A DNA stretch of 64,000 bases from Aquabacterium lacunae (GTDB lineage Bacteria; Pseudomonadota; Gammaproteobacteria; Burkholderiales; Burkholderiaceae_C), in assembly GCF_004310865.1 (NCBI RefSeq), contig NZ_SIXI01000007.1, positions 1 to 64,000 on the forward strand, given 5' to 3'. The notes below the pieces were generated by a model that was not told the origin of the DNA, did not search any database, and saw nothing but the letters and a program-made list of their open reading frames with translations. The number at the start of each line of letters is the position of its first letter. The stretch's first letter is position 1. A program made the translations under genes and the position numbers. Below, piece by piece: positions 18,338 through 28,628 of this stretch.

Positions 18338-20605
18338 TCAGGGCAGTTCGGTGTTGTCGGGAACGCCGCCAGGGGCCTTGGGCCCGACGCCACTTCCCAG
18401 ACGGTTTTTAATCGACAGCGACTTGCCGTGCAAGACGTGGCCGTACATGACGGCGTTGTACAGCACCTTCTTCACGTAATCGCGTGTTTCGTTGAAGGGC
18501 ACGTTTTCGGCCCAGGCGGCGGTTTCCAGGCGGGCGCCTTCACGCCATTTGCGCGGTCGCCCCGGGCCGGCGTTGTAGGCAGCCGCGGCCATGGCCTGCG
18601 AGCCGTCGAGGTCGTCCATGACCAGCTTGAGGTAACCGGCACCCAGGCGCAGGTTGGTGTCGCGGTCGGTGATCATGTCGGGCGTGTAGTCGTTCATGCC
18701 CAGCTTGCGGGCCGTCCATTGCGCGGTGGCCGGCATCACCTGCATCAACCCTGCCGCACCCACGTGCGAGCGCACCGTGATCTGGAAGCGAGACTCCTGC
18801 CGGATCAGGCCGAACATGTAGGCCGCATCGAGGCCCACGTCACGGGCTGCGGCCACGATTTCGCGGCGGAAGGGCAGCGGGAAGCGGGTCACGACATCGA
18901 ACTCGCTGCGCGTGCGCTCGCTGGTGTTGATGCAGCGGTCCCAGATGTCGAGGCTGCAGGCCAGCTCGGCGGCGGCGATCAGCTCGCGGTCGTTCATGCC
19001 GCCCGGCTTCTGGAAGTTCAAGGCGTAGTTCCATTCGCGCGCACCTTCACTGCGCCAGCCTTGCTCGTACAGGCGCAGCGCGCGGTCAAGCCCCGGGTGC
19101 TGGCGCGCAGCGTCCATCTCGTCGGGGCCCGGGCGGGCCAGGCGGCTGGGCGCTTTGAGGGGCTGCCCGTTCAGGTCTTCGGCGGCCAGCAAGCCGTAAA
19201 AGTGATGGGGCGAAGCCACGCGGCTCAGCATTTCGCGACCGGCCATGCGGCGCGGATCGGCCACCGAGGCCCCAGCCGACTGCGCCAGCAGCGACCGTGC
19301 CTTCCAGTACATCCAGGCCGGGTCGGCCTTCTGCTCGGCCGACATGGACTCGTAGGCGAAATCGACCAGCGGCCAGGCGCTGGACTGCCCTGACGTGCTG
19401 GCGCGCACGCCCGTGCGCACGGCCCAGGCCAGGGTGTCGGGCGCCCAGGCACGGGCAAAGGGCATGGGGGCTTCGTTCAGCTCAGCCATCACCATGGCGC
19501 GGTCGAAATGGCGCACGGCCTCGGGCATCAGGCGCCCGGCCGCCACACGGCCCACCGAGGCCCAGGCCCACACCTGCTGTTCGCGGTCGAGCTGCCAGCG
19601 GCGCGCGGCACCGTCCTGACCCAGGGCGGCGGCGGCGGCCACCGGGTCGAGCTGCGCCCAGCGCTGCAGGGCCAGCAGGTTCACCGGGCCCGCGTGAGCA
19701 GTGGGCACGGGCGGCGGCGGCGGTACCAGCGCACGGCTGGGTGCCTGTTTGCCCTTGCCGGCCTTGGCGTTCTTCTGGCGCTGGGCCTTGGCCGAAGCTT
19801 TGGCCCCCTTGGTCGGCGTGGGCTCGACGGTGGCACCTGGTGCGTGGGCCCCACCGGGTGGCACCACGGCCTGGTCCTGCGTGAGGAAGGCCTGAGGTGC
19901 GCCCATCAGCCGGGCAATCGCCTGCTGCGTGGGCTCGCCCAGCAAGCGTGAGGTCTGCGAGATGGCCTTGGGCATGGCGTTGTCCATCGACTGCCACAGC
20001 TTGCGCCACACGTCGGAAGGTTGCAGCACATTGGCCGCCAGCAGGGCCTGGGCCATGGTGTCGCAACCGTTGTCGGCGTCGCGCTGGGCCAGCCAGGCCT
20101 GACGGGCCTGCTCGCGCAGGTCATTGGGGCCCTCCATGGGCAGGCCCAGCTGCTGGCGGGCCAGCAGGCCCAGGCACAGCACTTCACGGTCATCGGCCAT
20201 GCGGAAGGCCGGCTGCACACGCAAGAAGTTGCGCCAGTCCTTGCGGCGCCCCAGCTCCAGCAGCCAATCATTGCGGAAGCGGTCGGCCACGTAGGCATCA
20301 CCCCATCGGGCCATGAACTCGTCGGCCTCGGCCGGGCCCATCTCGACGATGCGCAGCGAGGCCCACCAGTAGTCGGCCCAGGGCGCCAGTGGGTGGCGCT
20401 CGGCGATCAGGGCATCACGGGCAGCCAGCAGGCGGGCACGGTCTCGCAGGCGCCAGGCCTCGCGGGCATCGGAGATGCTGTACTCGGCCGCTTGTGCTGT
20501 GGAGGCTCCCAGGCCCAGCCCGCTCGCTCCGACCACCAGGGCACAGGCCATGACCACCGACGCCAGCACCGGCCGACGCCCCTTCGCAAAGGTCCACAAT
20601 CGCAT
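18338..20605 (-). CDS. slt: Soluble lytic murein transglycosylase
   Basis: Cuts the glycan strands of peptidoglycan with anhydro-muramic acid formation. 755 residues from ATG 20605, which has GAGGAAAG upstream and gives a signal peptide ending ASTAQA. A long superhelical U-domain fills most of the protein. The catalytic domain near the end shows MFGLIRQESRFQ with the catalytic Glu, GAAGLMQVMPATA and AAYNAGPGRPRKW. A proline/alanine/lysine-rich linker lies near the middle. The gene is divergent from the fau gene, with 38 bp between starts. Confidence 0.94.
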   Translation of the reverse strand: MRLWTFAKGRRPVLASVVMACALVVGASGLGLGASTAQAAEYSISDAREAWRLRDRARLLAARDALIAERHPLAPWADYWWASLRIVEMGPAEADEFMARWGDAYVADRFRNDWLLELGRRKDWRNFLRVQPAFRMADDREVLCLGLLARQQLGLPMEGPNDLREQARQAWLAQRDADNGCDTMAQALLAANVLQPSDVWRKLWQSMDNAMPKAISQTSRLLGEPTQQAIARLMGAPQAFLTQDQAVVPPGGAHAPGATVEPTPTKGAKASAKAQRQKNAKAGKGKQAPSRALVPPPPPVPTAHAGPVNLLALQRWAQLDPVAAAAALGQDGAARRWQLDREQQVWAWASVGRVAAGRLMPEAVRHFDRAMVMAELNEAPMPFARAWAPDTLAWAVRTGVRASTSGQSSAWPLVDFAYESMSAEQKADPAWMYWKARSLLAQSAGASVADPRRMAGREMLSRVASPHHFYGLLAAEDLNGQPLKAPSRLARPGPDEMDAARQHPGLDRALRLYEQGWRSEGAREWNYALNFQKPGGMNDRELIAAAELACSLDIWDRCINTSERTRSEFDVVTRFPLPFRREIVAAARDVGLDAAYMFGLIRQESRFQITVRSHVGAAGLMQVMPATAQWTARKLGMNDYTPDMITDRDTNLRLGAGYLKLVMDDLDGSQAMAAAAYNAGPGRPRKWREGARLETAAWAENVPFNETRDYVKKVLYNAVMYGHVLHGKSLSIKNRLGSGVGPKAPGGVPDNTELP

Positions 20606-20643
20606 TCTTGATTCTTTCCTCGGGCCCTTGGGCCTCGCACGCC

Positions 20644-21219
20644 ATGCCAGATTCCCGCACCGCCCTTCGCCAGCAACTGCTGCAGGCCCGTCAGGCCTGG
20701 GCAGCCACCGAAGCAGCCGTGGCCGCACAGGCCCGGCTGAACGAGCACCTGCTGGCCTTGCTGAGCCAGCTGGAGCCCGAGGGGCTGGGCCTGTACTGGC
20801 CAATTCGTGGCGAATTTAACCCATGCCCTGTGGCCGAGACGCTGGCCGGGACATTGAATTTGCAACGCAGCCTGCCCCACGCCTTCAAGGGTGAAGGCGG
20901 GGCCGGCCGACGCATGGAGTACCGCGTGTGGGACGGGCAGGCGCCGCGTGCGGTGGACGAGTGCGGCATCGCATGCAGCGACGGCGCGAAGGCCTCCCCC
21001 GACGTGCTGCTGGTGCCCTGTGTGGGCTTCACGCGCAGCGGGTTCCGGCTGGGCTATGGCGGCGGGTATTTCGACCGCTACATGGCCGCACACCCCCACG
21101 TCACGGCCGTGGGGGTGGCATGGGACGAAGCGCTGGTGGATGACACCGCCTTCGCCCCGCAGGCACACGACCAGCCCTTGATGCTGATCGTCACGCCCTC
21201 GGGCGTGGTGGACGCCTGA
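20644..21219 (+). CDS. 5-formyltetrahydrofolate cyclo-ligase
   Basis: Uses ATP to turn 5-formyl-THF into methenyl-THF (ygfA/fau family). 191 residues from ATG 20644 (MPDSRTALRQQLLQARQAW). The family signature GFRLGYGGGYFDRYMA is intact, preceded by LLVPCVGFTRS. It shares a short divergent promoter region with slt. Its TGA directly abuts the ompW stop on the other strand. Confidence 0.94.
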   Translation: MPDSRTALRQQLLQARQAWAATEAAVAAQARLNEHLLALLSQLEPEGLGLYWPIRGEFNPCPVAETLAGTLNLQRSLPHAFKGEGGAGRRMEYRVWDGQAPRAVDECGIACSDGAKASPDVLLVPCVGFTRSGFRLGYGGGYFDRYMAAHPHVTAVGVAWDEALVDDTAFAPQAHDQPLMLIVTPSGVVDA

Positions 21220-21828
21220 TCAGAAACGCCAGCCGATGCCGACGCCAGCCAGGATCGGGTCGATCTTGACCTTGCCGATCGATGTGCCGCCCGCCAGCAG
21301 GTCGGTGCGGATGTAGACCTTCTTGAGGTCGAGGTTCAGGTACACGCCCTTGCCCACCGGGATGTCCACACCGGCCTGGAAGGCGGCGCCGAAGCTGCTG
21401 CGGTCGACGTCAAAACCGGCCGGCAGCTTCACGCTGGAGAAGTTGGTGTAGTTCAGGCCAGCCCCCACGTACGGGCGCACACTGCCTTCGGGCATGAAGT
21501 GGTACTGCAAGGTCAGGGTGGGCGGCAGGTGCTTGAGGGTGCCGATCTTGCCGCCGTGCGCGGTGGACGACACGTCCTGCTTTTGCGGGTAGGTCAGGAT
21601 CAGCTCGGCCGCGATGTTCGGCGTGATGAAGTAGCTGATGTCCAGCTCGGGGATGACCTTGCTGTTGATCGACACGTCGGTCACGGCCACGGTGTCCTTG
21701 TTGGACGGGTCGAGGTTCACGGCGCGGGCGCGCACCAGCCAGGGGCCTTCGGCGGCCTGGGAGGCCATCACGGGCAGCATCAGGGCGGCAGCAGCAGCCA
21801 GGGCGAGCAGGGAGCGTTGCTTGTTCAT
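21220..21828 (-). CDS. OmpW-family outer-membrane beta-barrel protein
   Basis: 202 residues with a clear signal peptide (to MASQAA) and a C-terminal Phe (GVGIGWRF), the signature for outer-membrane insertion. Family features: GPWLVRARAVNLDP at the mature start, LPPTLTLQYHFMP, VRPYVGAGLNYTNF, VYLNLDLKKVYIRTDL. OmpW proteins form a small eight-stranded barrel for hydrophobic solutes. The ribosome-binding site is AAGGA. Confidence 0.93.
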   Translation of the reverse strand: MNKQRSLLALAAAAALMLPVMASQAAEGPWLVRARAVNLDPSNKDTVAVTDVSINSKVIPELDISYFITPNIAAELILTYPQKQDVSSTAHGGKIGTLKHLPPTLTLQYHFMPEGSVRPYVGAGLNYTNFSSVKLPAGFDVDRSSFGAAFQAGVDIPVGKGVYLNLDLKKVYIRTDLLAGGTSIGKVKIDPILAGVGIGWRF

Positions 21829-22099
21829 GGTCTTGTCCTTCAGGTCAATGCGTTGGAATCACGTTGGGTGTGACGCCATTGCAGCAAGACATGCAACCAT
21901 CGCGATTGACGCACCGCAAGGTCTGCAAGGCCGCCGGCTCGCGCGCCCCGCCCACCTGCGGCAGGTTTGCGCTTGATCAGCATCCCGCGCTCCAGCTGAG
22001 GCATTGAGGCAACATGCGCGACCCAAGGCCCAGGGTGTTTCACTCACGCGCAACGGTCGTCAGACACGGCAAGATGTGCACACCCTGATCAGCACCGGC

Positions 22100-22789
22100 A
22101 TGACGCCCATGCAACCGACCGCATCCATCGATCAAATCGCCACCCAGGAATTCAAGGTGGCCTTCCCTGAACTGCAGGCACAGCCGGTGCAACAGGCACA
22201 GCTGAGGTTTTTCAAACGCCTTGATGACGCTGTGGCAGACGCCTTGTCACGCACCAGCGTGGCATGCCAAGCCGGGTGCGATCACTGCTGTCACTACGTG
22301 ATCCGAGCCACCGGCGCCGAATTGCTGATGATTCGGCAACACCTGCTTGACCACTTCCCGGCAAGCCGAATCAAAGAAGTGATCGACCGGGCCAAGGCCA
22401 ATGTGCAGGCGGGCAAAGGCCTGAGCAATGAACAGCTGACTGCCATCAACCTGGCCTGCCCGTTCCTCTCGGCTGGCCAATGCACGATCTACCCGGTACG
22501 GCCTGCCAACTGTCGCGGCTACCACTCGACCGACGCCCAGCAATGCCGAGACACCTTCGAGCGGCCTCAAGACGTGCTGCCTCGCAAAGTGGCGCGCGCC
22601 GTTGAAGATGCCGCTGGCGGTGTGCTGGGCGGCTACCTCGATGCTCAAAAACGCGCCGGCCTGGACACCCGGGAATACGAATTGAGTTCAGCGCTGGTGG
22701 AGGCCATGGCGTCGCCCCAGCTGGCCCAACGCCTGAAGGCCGGCAAGAAAACCTTGCAGAAGGCCCGCGTGATGGCCGGAGGCGCCTGA
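22100..22789 (+). CDS. YkgJ-type cysteine-cluster (putative zinc/iron-chelating) protein
   Basis: About 229 residues. Cysteines are grouped as in the YkgJ/Fe-S chelatase family: CQAGCDHCCHY (residues about 54-64), then CPFLSAGQCTIYPVRPANCRGYH. No enzymatic function is known for the family. The start is uncertain: ATG 22100 and ATG 22109 are close together and neither has a strong ribosome-binding site. It converges on metF with 8 bp between stops. Confidence 0.8.
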   Translation: MTPMQPTASIDQIATQEFKVAFPELQAQPVQQAQLRFFKRLDDAVADALSRTSVACQAGCDHCCHYVIRATGAELLMIRQHLLDHFPASRIKEVIDRAKANVQAGKGLSNEQLTAINLACPFLSAGQCTIYPVRPANCRGYHSTDAQQCRDTFERPQDVLPRKVARAVEDAAGGVLGGYLDAQKRAGLDTREYELSSALVEAMASPQLAQRLKAGKKTLQKARVMAGGA

Positions 22790-22797
22790 ACTCGGGC

Positions 22798-23643
22798 TCA
22801 CAGTCCCAGCTGTTCGCAGATGGCCTTGACCGGCCCAGACTGGTTCATGGTGTAGAAGTGCAGTCCCGGCACGCCCACGGCGCGCAGCTGCTCGCACAGG
22901 TCGGTCACCACATCGAGGCCGAAGGCCTGGATGGAGGCCTTGTCGTCACCGAAGCCTTCCAGGCGGGTGCGGATCCAGCGGGGGATCTCGGCGCCACAGG
23001 CATCTGAAAACCGCATCAGCTGCGAGCTGTTGGTGATGGGCATGATGCCCGGCACGATGGGGATGTCCACGCCCAGGGCCTGCACGTCTTCGACGAAGCG
23101 GAAGTACGCATCGCTGTTGAAGAAGTACTGCGTGATGGCCACGTCGGCACCGGCCTTCACCTTGGTGACAAAGGCCTGCAGGTCGGCCTGCGGGTTGCGG
23201 GCCTGCGGGTGCATCTCGGGGTAGGCGCCCACCTCGATGTGGAAGTGGCTGCCGGTTTCTTCGCGGATGAAGGCCACCAGCTCGCTGGCGTACTTGAACT
23301 CGCCGAAGCCGCCGTAGCCGCTGGGCAGGTCACCGCGCAGGGCCACCAGGCGCTTGATGCCCTCGGCCTTGAACTGGGCCAGCTGCTCGCGCACGCTGGC
23401 TTTGCTGGCGCCGATGCACGAGAAGTGCGGGGCCGCGTCGTGCCCTTCCTTCAGGATGGCGCGCACCGTCTGGATGGTGCCGTCTTGCGTGGAGCCGCCC
23501 GCGCCATACGTGACCGAGCAGTACTCGGGCTTGAGCGCGTACAGCTGCTGGCGCACGGCCGTCAGCTTGTCGGCGCCCTCGGGCGTCTTGGGCGGGAAAA
23601 ACTCGAGGCTGATGGGCAGTGGGCCCGAAGCGAAATCGCTCAT
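22798..23643 (-). CDS. metF: 5,10-methylenetetrahydrofolate reductase
   Basis: Makes 5-methyl-THF, the methyl donor for methionine. 281 residues from ATG 23643 (MSDFASGPLPISLEFFPPKTPEGADKL). Landmarks: SVTYGAGGSTQDGTIQTV, LVALRGDLPSGYG and QYFFNSDAYFRFVE. It is the third gene of ahcY-tlyA-metF and so is probably under the SAH riboswitch upstream of ahcY. Confidence 0.97.
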   Translation of the reverse strand: MSDFASGPLPISLEFFPPKTPEGADKLTAVRQQLYALKPEYCSVTYGAGGSTQDGTIQTVRAILKEGHDAAPHFSCIGASKASVREQLAQFKAEGIKRLVALRGDLPSGYGGFGEFKYASELVAFIREETGSHFHIEVGAYPEMHPQARNPQADLQAFVTKVKAGADVAITQYFFNSDAYFRFVEDVQALGVDIPIVPGIMPITNSSQLMRFSDACGAEIPRWIRTRLEGFGDDKASIQAFGLDVVTDLCEQLRAVGVPGLHFYTMNQSGPVKAICEQLGL

Positions 23644-23677
23644 GTGTTCAGCTTTCCGGATCAGAGAAAGGGGCAGG

Positions 23678-24454
23678 TCAGGCCGCAGACGCTGCAGCAG
23701 GTGACTGAGCCCAGATGAAGAATTCAAGGTTGCCATCGCCACCCTTGATGGGGCTGTCAAAGCCCTTGAGGGCTTTCCAGCCCAGGTCGGTGCAGGCACG
23801 GCGCACCATGTCGCGGGCGCGGGCGTGCTGGGCCGGGTCTTTCACCACGCCGCCCTTGCCCACGTGCTCCTTGCCCACCTCGAACTGCGGCTTGATCAGC
23901 AGCAGCACCTGGCCACCCGGCTTGAGCCAGGGGCCCAGGCTGGGCACGATCTTCGACAGCGCGATGAAGGACAGGTCGGCCACGATCAGGTCGAAGCCGC
24001 CTTCGGGCGCATGCTGCCCCAGCACGCTGCCTTCCAGCTCGCGCGCGTTCAGCTCTTCGAGGCACACCACGCGCGGGTCGGCGCGCAGGCGCTCGTGCAG
24101 CTGGCTGTGGCCCACCTCGATGCCCACCACGCGGGCGGCACCGCGGCTGAGCAGCACGTCGGTGAACCCGCCGGTGCTCTGGCCCACGTCCAGACAGTTC
24201 ATGCCGGCCACGTCGATGCCGACCACCCCCAGCGCCCCTTCGAGCTTCAGCCCTGCGCGGGACACCCAGCGCAGCTCCTCGTCGTTGGTGATGCGCACCT
24301 CGGCACCGTCGGGCAGGTCTTCACCCGATTTGCGCACCGTGGTCCAGCCACGCGGGCCGTTCCATTGCACGCCACCGGATTCGATCAGGCGCTGGGCGGC
24401 CGACCGGGTGGGCGCATGCCCCCCGGCCACCAGTTGTTGGTCGGCTCTTGGCAT
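23678..24454 (-). CDS. tlyA: TlyA-family rRNA 2'-O-methyltransferase / hemolysin-like protein
   Basis: 258 residues: an N-terminal S4 RNA-binding domain (PTRSAAQRLIESGGVQWNG) and an FtsJ-like SAM-dependent methyltransferase domain (CLDVGQSTGGFTDVLLSRGA, then VADLSFIALSKIVPSLG and KPQFEVG). The usual DVGASTGGFTD is DVGQSTGGFTD. It lies 5 bp after ahcY and 34 bp before metF. A methyltransferase between SAH hydrolase and metF fits a methyl-cycle operon. Confidence 0.92.
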   Translation of the reverse strand: MPRADQQLVAGGHAPTRSAAQRLIESGGVQWNGPRGWTTVRKSGEDLPDGAEVRITNDEELRWVSRAGLKLEGALGVVGIDVAGMNCLDVGQSTGGFTDVLLSRGAARVVGIEVGHSQLHERLRADPRVVCLEELNARELEGSVLGQHAPEGGFDLIVADLSFIALSKIVPSLGPWLKPGGQVLLLIKPQFEVGKEHVGKGGVVKDPAQHARARDMVRRACTDLGWKALKGFDSPIKGGDGNLEFFIWAQSPAAASAA

Positions 24455-24459
24455 GTCGA

Positions 24460-25908
<1,449 letters not shown>

Positions 25909-26052
25909 GACAAAAGCTCCGGTTCAGAGGTGGTGTCTGAAACCGCAGGGCCGACCGGGAAGCTGTCAGGGCGCAAAAACACCGGGCGTGGCTGTTTCAG
26001 CCACACGGCGCGCGCAAAGTTCTGCAAACTCACCCAGAGGGACACATGCGGG

Positions 26053-26134
26053 TGAGCGCCGTTGCAATGGAAAGCGTCTCGAGCCTGGGGACATGCGCCA
26101 ACGGTGTGGGCAGCCTTGCAACGCTCCTCGAGAC
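26053..26134 (-). promoter_or_regulatory. SAH riboswitch upstream of ahcY
   Basis: On the minus strand the RNA shows the conserved SAH-riboswitch pieces in order: GUCUCGAG opening P1 (26134-26127), GAGGAGCGUUGCAA (26129-26116), CCAGGCUCGAGAC closing P1 (26088-26076) and CAACGGCGCUCA (26064-26053), whose GCGCUC can pair with GAGCG as the pseudoknot. TAGAAT just upstream (26142-26147) could be the -10 box. A hairpin GTGGCTG-AAA-CAGCCAC (25988-26004) lies between the aptamer and ahcY and may be the expression platform. SAH riboswitches turn genes on when SAH builds up. The stretch 26148-26372 shows no gene. Confidence 0.9.
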
Positions 26135-26372
26135 AGGCTGCATTCTACATGGGTGAGGGGGCCTGTGCCTGAACACTGGCCGGTCAAAACCCGCCATTTC
26201 CGCGAGGCATTTCACGGGTGGTGTCCCCTTGAGACGAGGGTGCTGATTTCCCGCAATGCGGGCTGCAATGCAAGCTCATTAGGGTAACCCCGGTCCTTCT
26301 CATCCAGAGCTTCGGCGTTGAATACGCACGGGCAAACGACGTGCCCACGTGCTCTCTAAGGATCCCATCACC

Positions 26373-27410
26373 ATGAACATTCGCCCCCTTGCCATTGCCG
26401 CCGCTGCGCTGTTTGCTGCTGCCGGTACCGCCCAAGCCAAACAACTGCTGTGCGTCTGGGACGTCGCCGGCAAGTCGGGCGACGTCTTCAACATGGCCAT
26501 CGACTACAGCGTGGCCATGCAGAAGGCCGCTGGCGTTGATTTCGAACTCAAGAGCTATGTCGACGAACGCGTGGCCGTGGAAGATTTCCGCGCCGGCCAG
26601 TGCGACGGCGTGATCGCCACCGCTTTCCGCATCAAGCCCTTCAACGGCGTGTCGACCTCGATGGACTCCATCGGCTCGGCCACCATCGTGCGCAACAACA
26701 AGATCGACCTGCCCGCCAGCTACGACGTGGTACGCAAGGTCATCCAGGTGTTCGCCAGCCCGGCCGGCGGCAAGCTGATGGTCGAAGGCAACTACGAAAT
26801 CGGCGGCATCTTCCCGCTGGGCGCGGCTTACCCCATCGTGCGTGACCGCACCTGGAACTCGGTCGAAGCCCTGTCGGGCAAGAAGATCGCCGCCTTCGAC
26901 TACGACAAGGCCCAGGGCGCCATGATCCAGCGCATCGGCGCTCAGCCCGTGTCGGTCGACGTGACCAACATCGGCCCGCGCTTCAACAACGGCTTCGTCG
27001 ACATGGTCACCCTGCCGGCCGTGGCCTACAAGCCCCTGGAGCTGTACAAGGGCATTGGCAGCAAGGGCGGCATCGGCCGCTTCCCGGTGATGATCCCGAC
27101 CGTGCAGATGGCCTTCAACCGCAGCAAGCTGCCTGAAGGCTTCGGCGAGAAGTCGCGCACCTTCTGGTTCAACCAGTTCGACCGCGCCATGGGTCTGATC
27201 AACAACGCCGAAAAGGGCATCCCGGCCGCCACCTGGGACGACCTGCCCGCCGAAAACGTGCCGAAGTACGTGCTGATGCTGCGCGAGTCGCGCATCGACA
27301 TCGCCAAGCAAGGCATGTACAACAAGCAGGCCCTGAACATCATGAAGAAGGCCCGCTGCAGCGTGAACCCCTCTGACGCCGAGTGCGCCAGCAAGAACGA
27401 AATCGACTGA
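26373..27410 (+). CDS. AdeT-type putative periplasmic solute-binding protein (copy A)
   Basis: 345 residues from ATG 26373 (AAGGAT upstream). Signal peptide ending GTAQAK, then the family opening LLCVWDVAGKSGDVFN, KPFNGVSTSMDSIGSATIVRN, EIGGIFPLGAAYPIVRD, SKLPEGFGEKSRTFWFNQFDR and a C-terminal pair of cysteines (ARCSVNPSDAEC). The family is related to TRAP/RND-associated AdeT binding proteins; the ligand is unknown. This is the most divergent of four paralogues and the only one on the plus strand. Confidence 0.75.
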   Translation: MNIRPLAIAAAALFAAAGTAQAKQLLCVWDVAGKSGDVFNMAIDYSVAMQKAAGVDFELKSYVDERVAVEDFRAGQCDGVIATAFRIKPFNGVSTSMDSIGSATIVRNNKIDLPASYDVVRKVIQVFASPAGGKLMVEGNYEIGGIFPLGAAYPIVRDRTWNSVEALSGKKIAAFDYDKAQGAMIQRIGAQPVSVDVTNIGPRFNNGFVDMVTLPAVAYKPLELYKGIGSKGGIGRFPVMIPTVQMAFNRSKLPEGFGEKSRTFWFNQFDRAMGLINNAEKGIPAATWDDLPAENVPKYVLMLRESRIDIAKQGMYNKQALNIMKKARCSVNPSDAECASKNEID

Positions 27411-27453
27411 GTCCAGAACTTCAGCGAACACCTCGGTACACGAGGAGACAAGG

Positions 27454-27482
27454 AAAGGCCCGCTCACAAAGCGGGCCTTTTT
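27454..27482. terminator. Bidirectional intrinsic terminator
   Basis: AAAGGCCCGC (27454-27463) pairs with GCGGGCCTTT (27471-27480) and is followed by further T. It ends the convergent AdeT-type copies A and B. Confidence 0.92.
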
Positions 27483-27520
27483 CTTGGGGCGCGGCACTCA
27501 GCGCATGGCGATGCGGCACG

Positions 27521-28570
27521 TCACCAGTCGATCTCGACGCGGTTTCGGCATTCCGCATCCTGCGGGTTCACATGGCAGCGCACGCGCTTGATGATGCGCA
27601 AGCCCCGCTGGTCATAAATGCCCTGCTTGGCCATGTCGACGCGGGCCTCCTGCAGCATCAGGGTGTAGCGGTACATGGCATCGGCCGACAGGTCGATCCA
27701 GGCCGCCGCCGGGATGTCCATGGTTTCCGCGCGGCGGATCAGCTGCAGCGACCGATCGAACTGCGACAACCACCAGCTGCGCGATTTCTGGCCAAAGCCT
27801 TCGGGGAACTTGCTGCGGTCCAGCACCAGCTGGTAGGTCAAGATCATCAGCGGAAACCGCGCCACCCCCCCCTTGGGGCCCATGGCCTCGTCCACGCGCA
27901 AAGGGCGAAAGGCCAGCGCGGGCAGCGCGATCACGTCGGTGCGTGCTTCGCGCAGCGCAGGCACCACCGTGGTCACATCGGTGGACACCGGCTGCGCCTG
28001 GATGCGCCGGATCATCATGGCCTGGGCCGGGTCGTAGTCCATGGCGGCAATGCGCTTGCCCTTCATGGCCTCGACCGAATCGATGCGGCGGTCACGGGTG
28101 ATGATGTAGGCGGCCCCAATGGGCGCCATGCCCCCCACCTCGTGCTTGCCCTGGTTCATCAGGGCCTGGGCCTGACTGGAATCGGCCGCAAAGGTCTGCA
28201 CCAGCTTGCGCAGCACCTCGTAGCTGGCATTGATGTCGATGGCACCGTTGCGCACGATGGTGGTCGAGCCCAGGGTGTCGATGGCACCCGACACGGTGTT
28301 GAAGGGCCGTGTGCGCAAGCCCGTGGCCCACAGGGCGTCGCAGCGGCCCGCCTTGTAGTCCTCCACCGCGCGGGCCTCGCTGGTGTAGGCCCGCATCTCG
28401 ATGAACACGTTCTCGCGCTGCATGGCGAGCACGTAGTCTTTGGCGAAGTTGTAGGCGTCGCCGGTGGTGCCGACCAGGTCGAACACGCACATGGATGCGG
28501 CCTGCACAGCACCGCTGGCCATCAGGCCCCAGGCCAGCATGACCCGTTTGGCTCCCGCCACTTTTTTCAT
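27521..28570 (-). CDS. AdeT-type putative periplasmic solute-binding protein (copy B)
   Basis: 349 residues with a signal peptide ending GAVQAA. It shares with copies C and D the blocks MCVFDLVGTTGDAYN, ARAVEDYKAGRCDALWATGLRTR, GSTTIVRNGAIDINASYEVLRK, PIGAAYIITRDRRIDSVEAMKGKRI, KFPEGFGQKSRSWWLSQFDR and the C-terminal VRCHVNPQDAEC. AGGAGA lies upstream of the ATG. It is the last of three tandem minus-strand copies, 58 bp below copy C. Confidence 0.75.
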   Translation of the reverse strand: MKKVAGAKRVMLAWGLMASGAVQAASMCVFDLVGTTGDAYNFAKDYVLAMQRENVFIEMRAYTSEARAVEDYKAGRCDALWATGLRTRPFNTVSGAIDTLGSTTIVRNGAIDINASYEVLRKLVQTFAADSSQAQALMNQGKHEVGGMAPIGAAYIITRDRRIDSVEAMKGKRIAAMDYDPAQAMMIRRIQAQPVSTDVTTVVPALREARTDVIALPALAFRPLRVDEAMGPKGGVARFPLMILTYQLVLDRSKFPEGFGQKSRSWWLSQFDRSLQLIRRAETMDIPAAAWIDLSADAMYRYTLMLQEARVDMAKQGIYDQRGLRIIKRVRCHVNPQDAECRNRVEIDW

Positions 28571-28628
28571 GATGTCTCCTCTGAACGGCCACTAGCATAC
28601 GTCCATCGGCAGACATTCAACTGTCACT

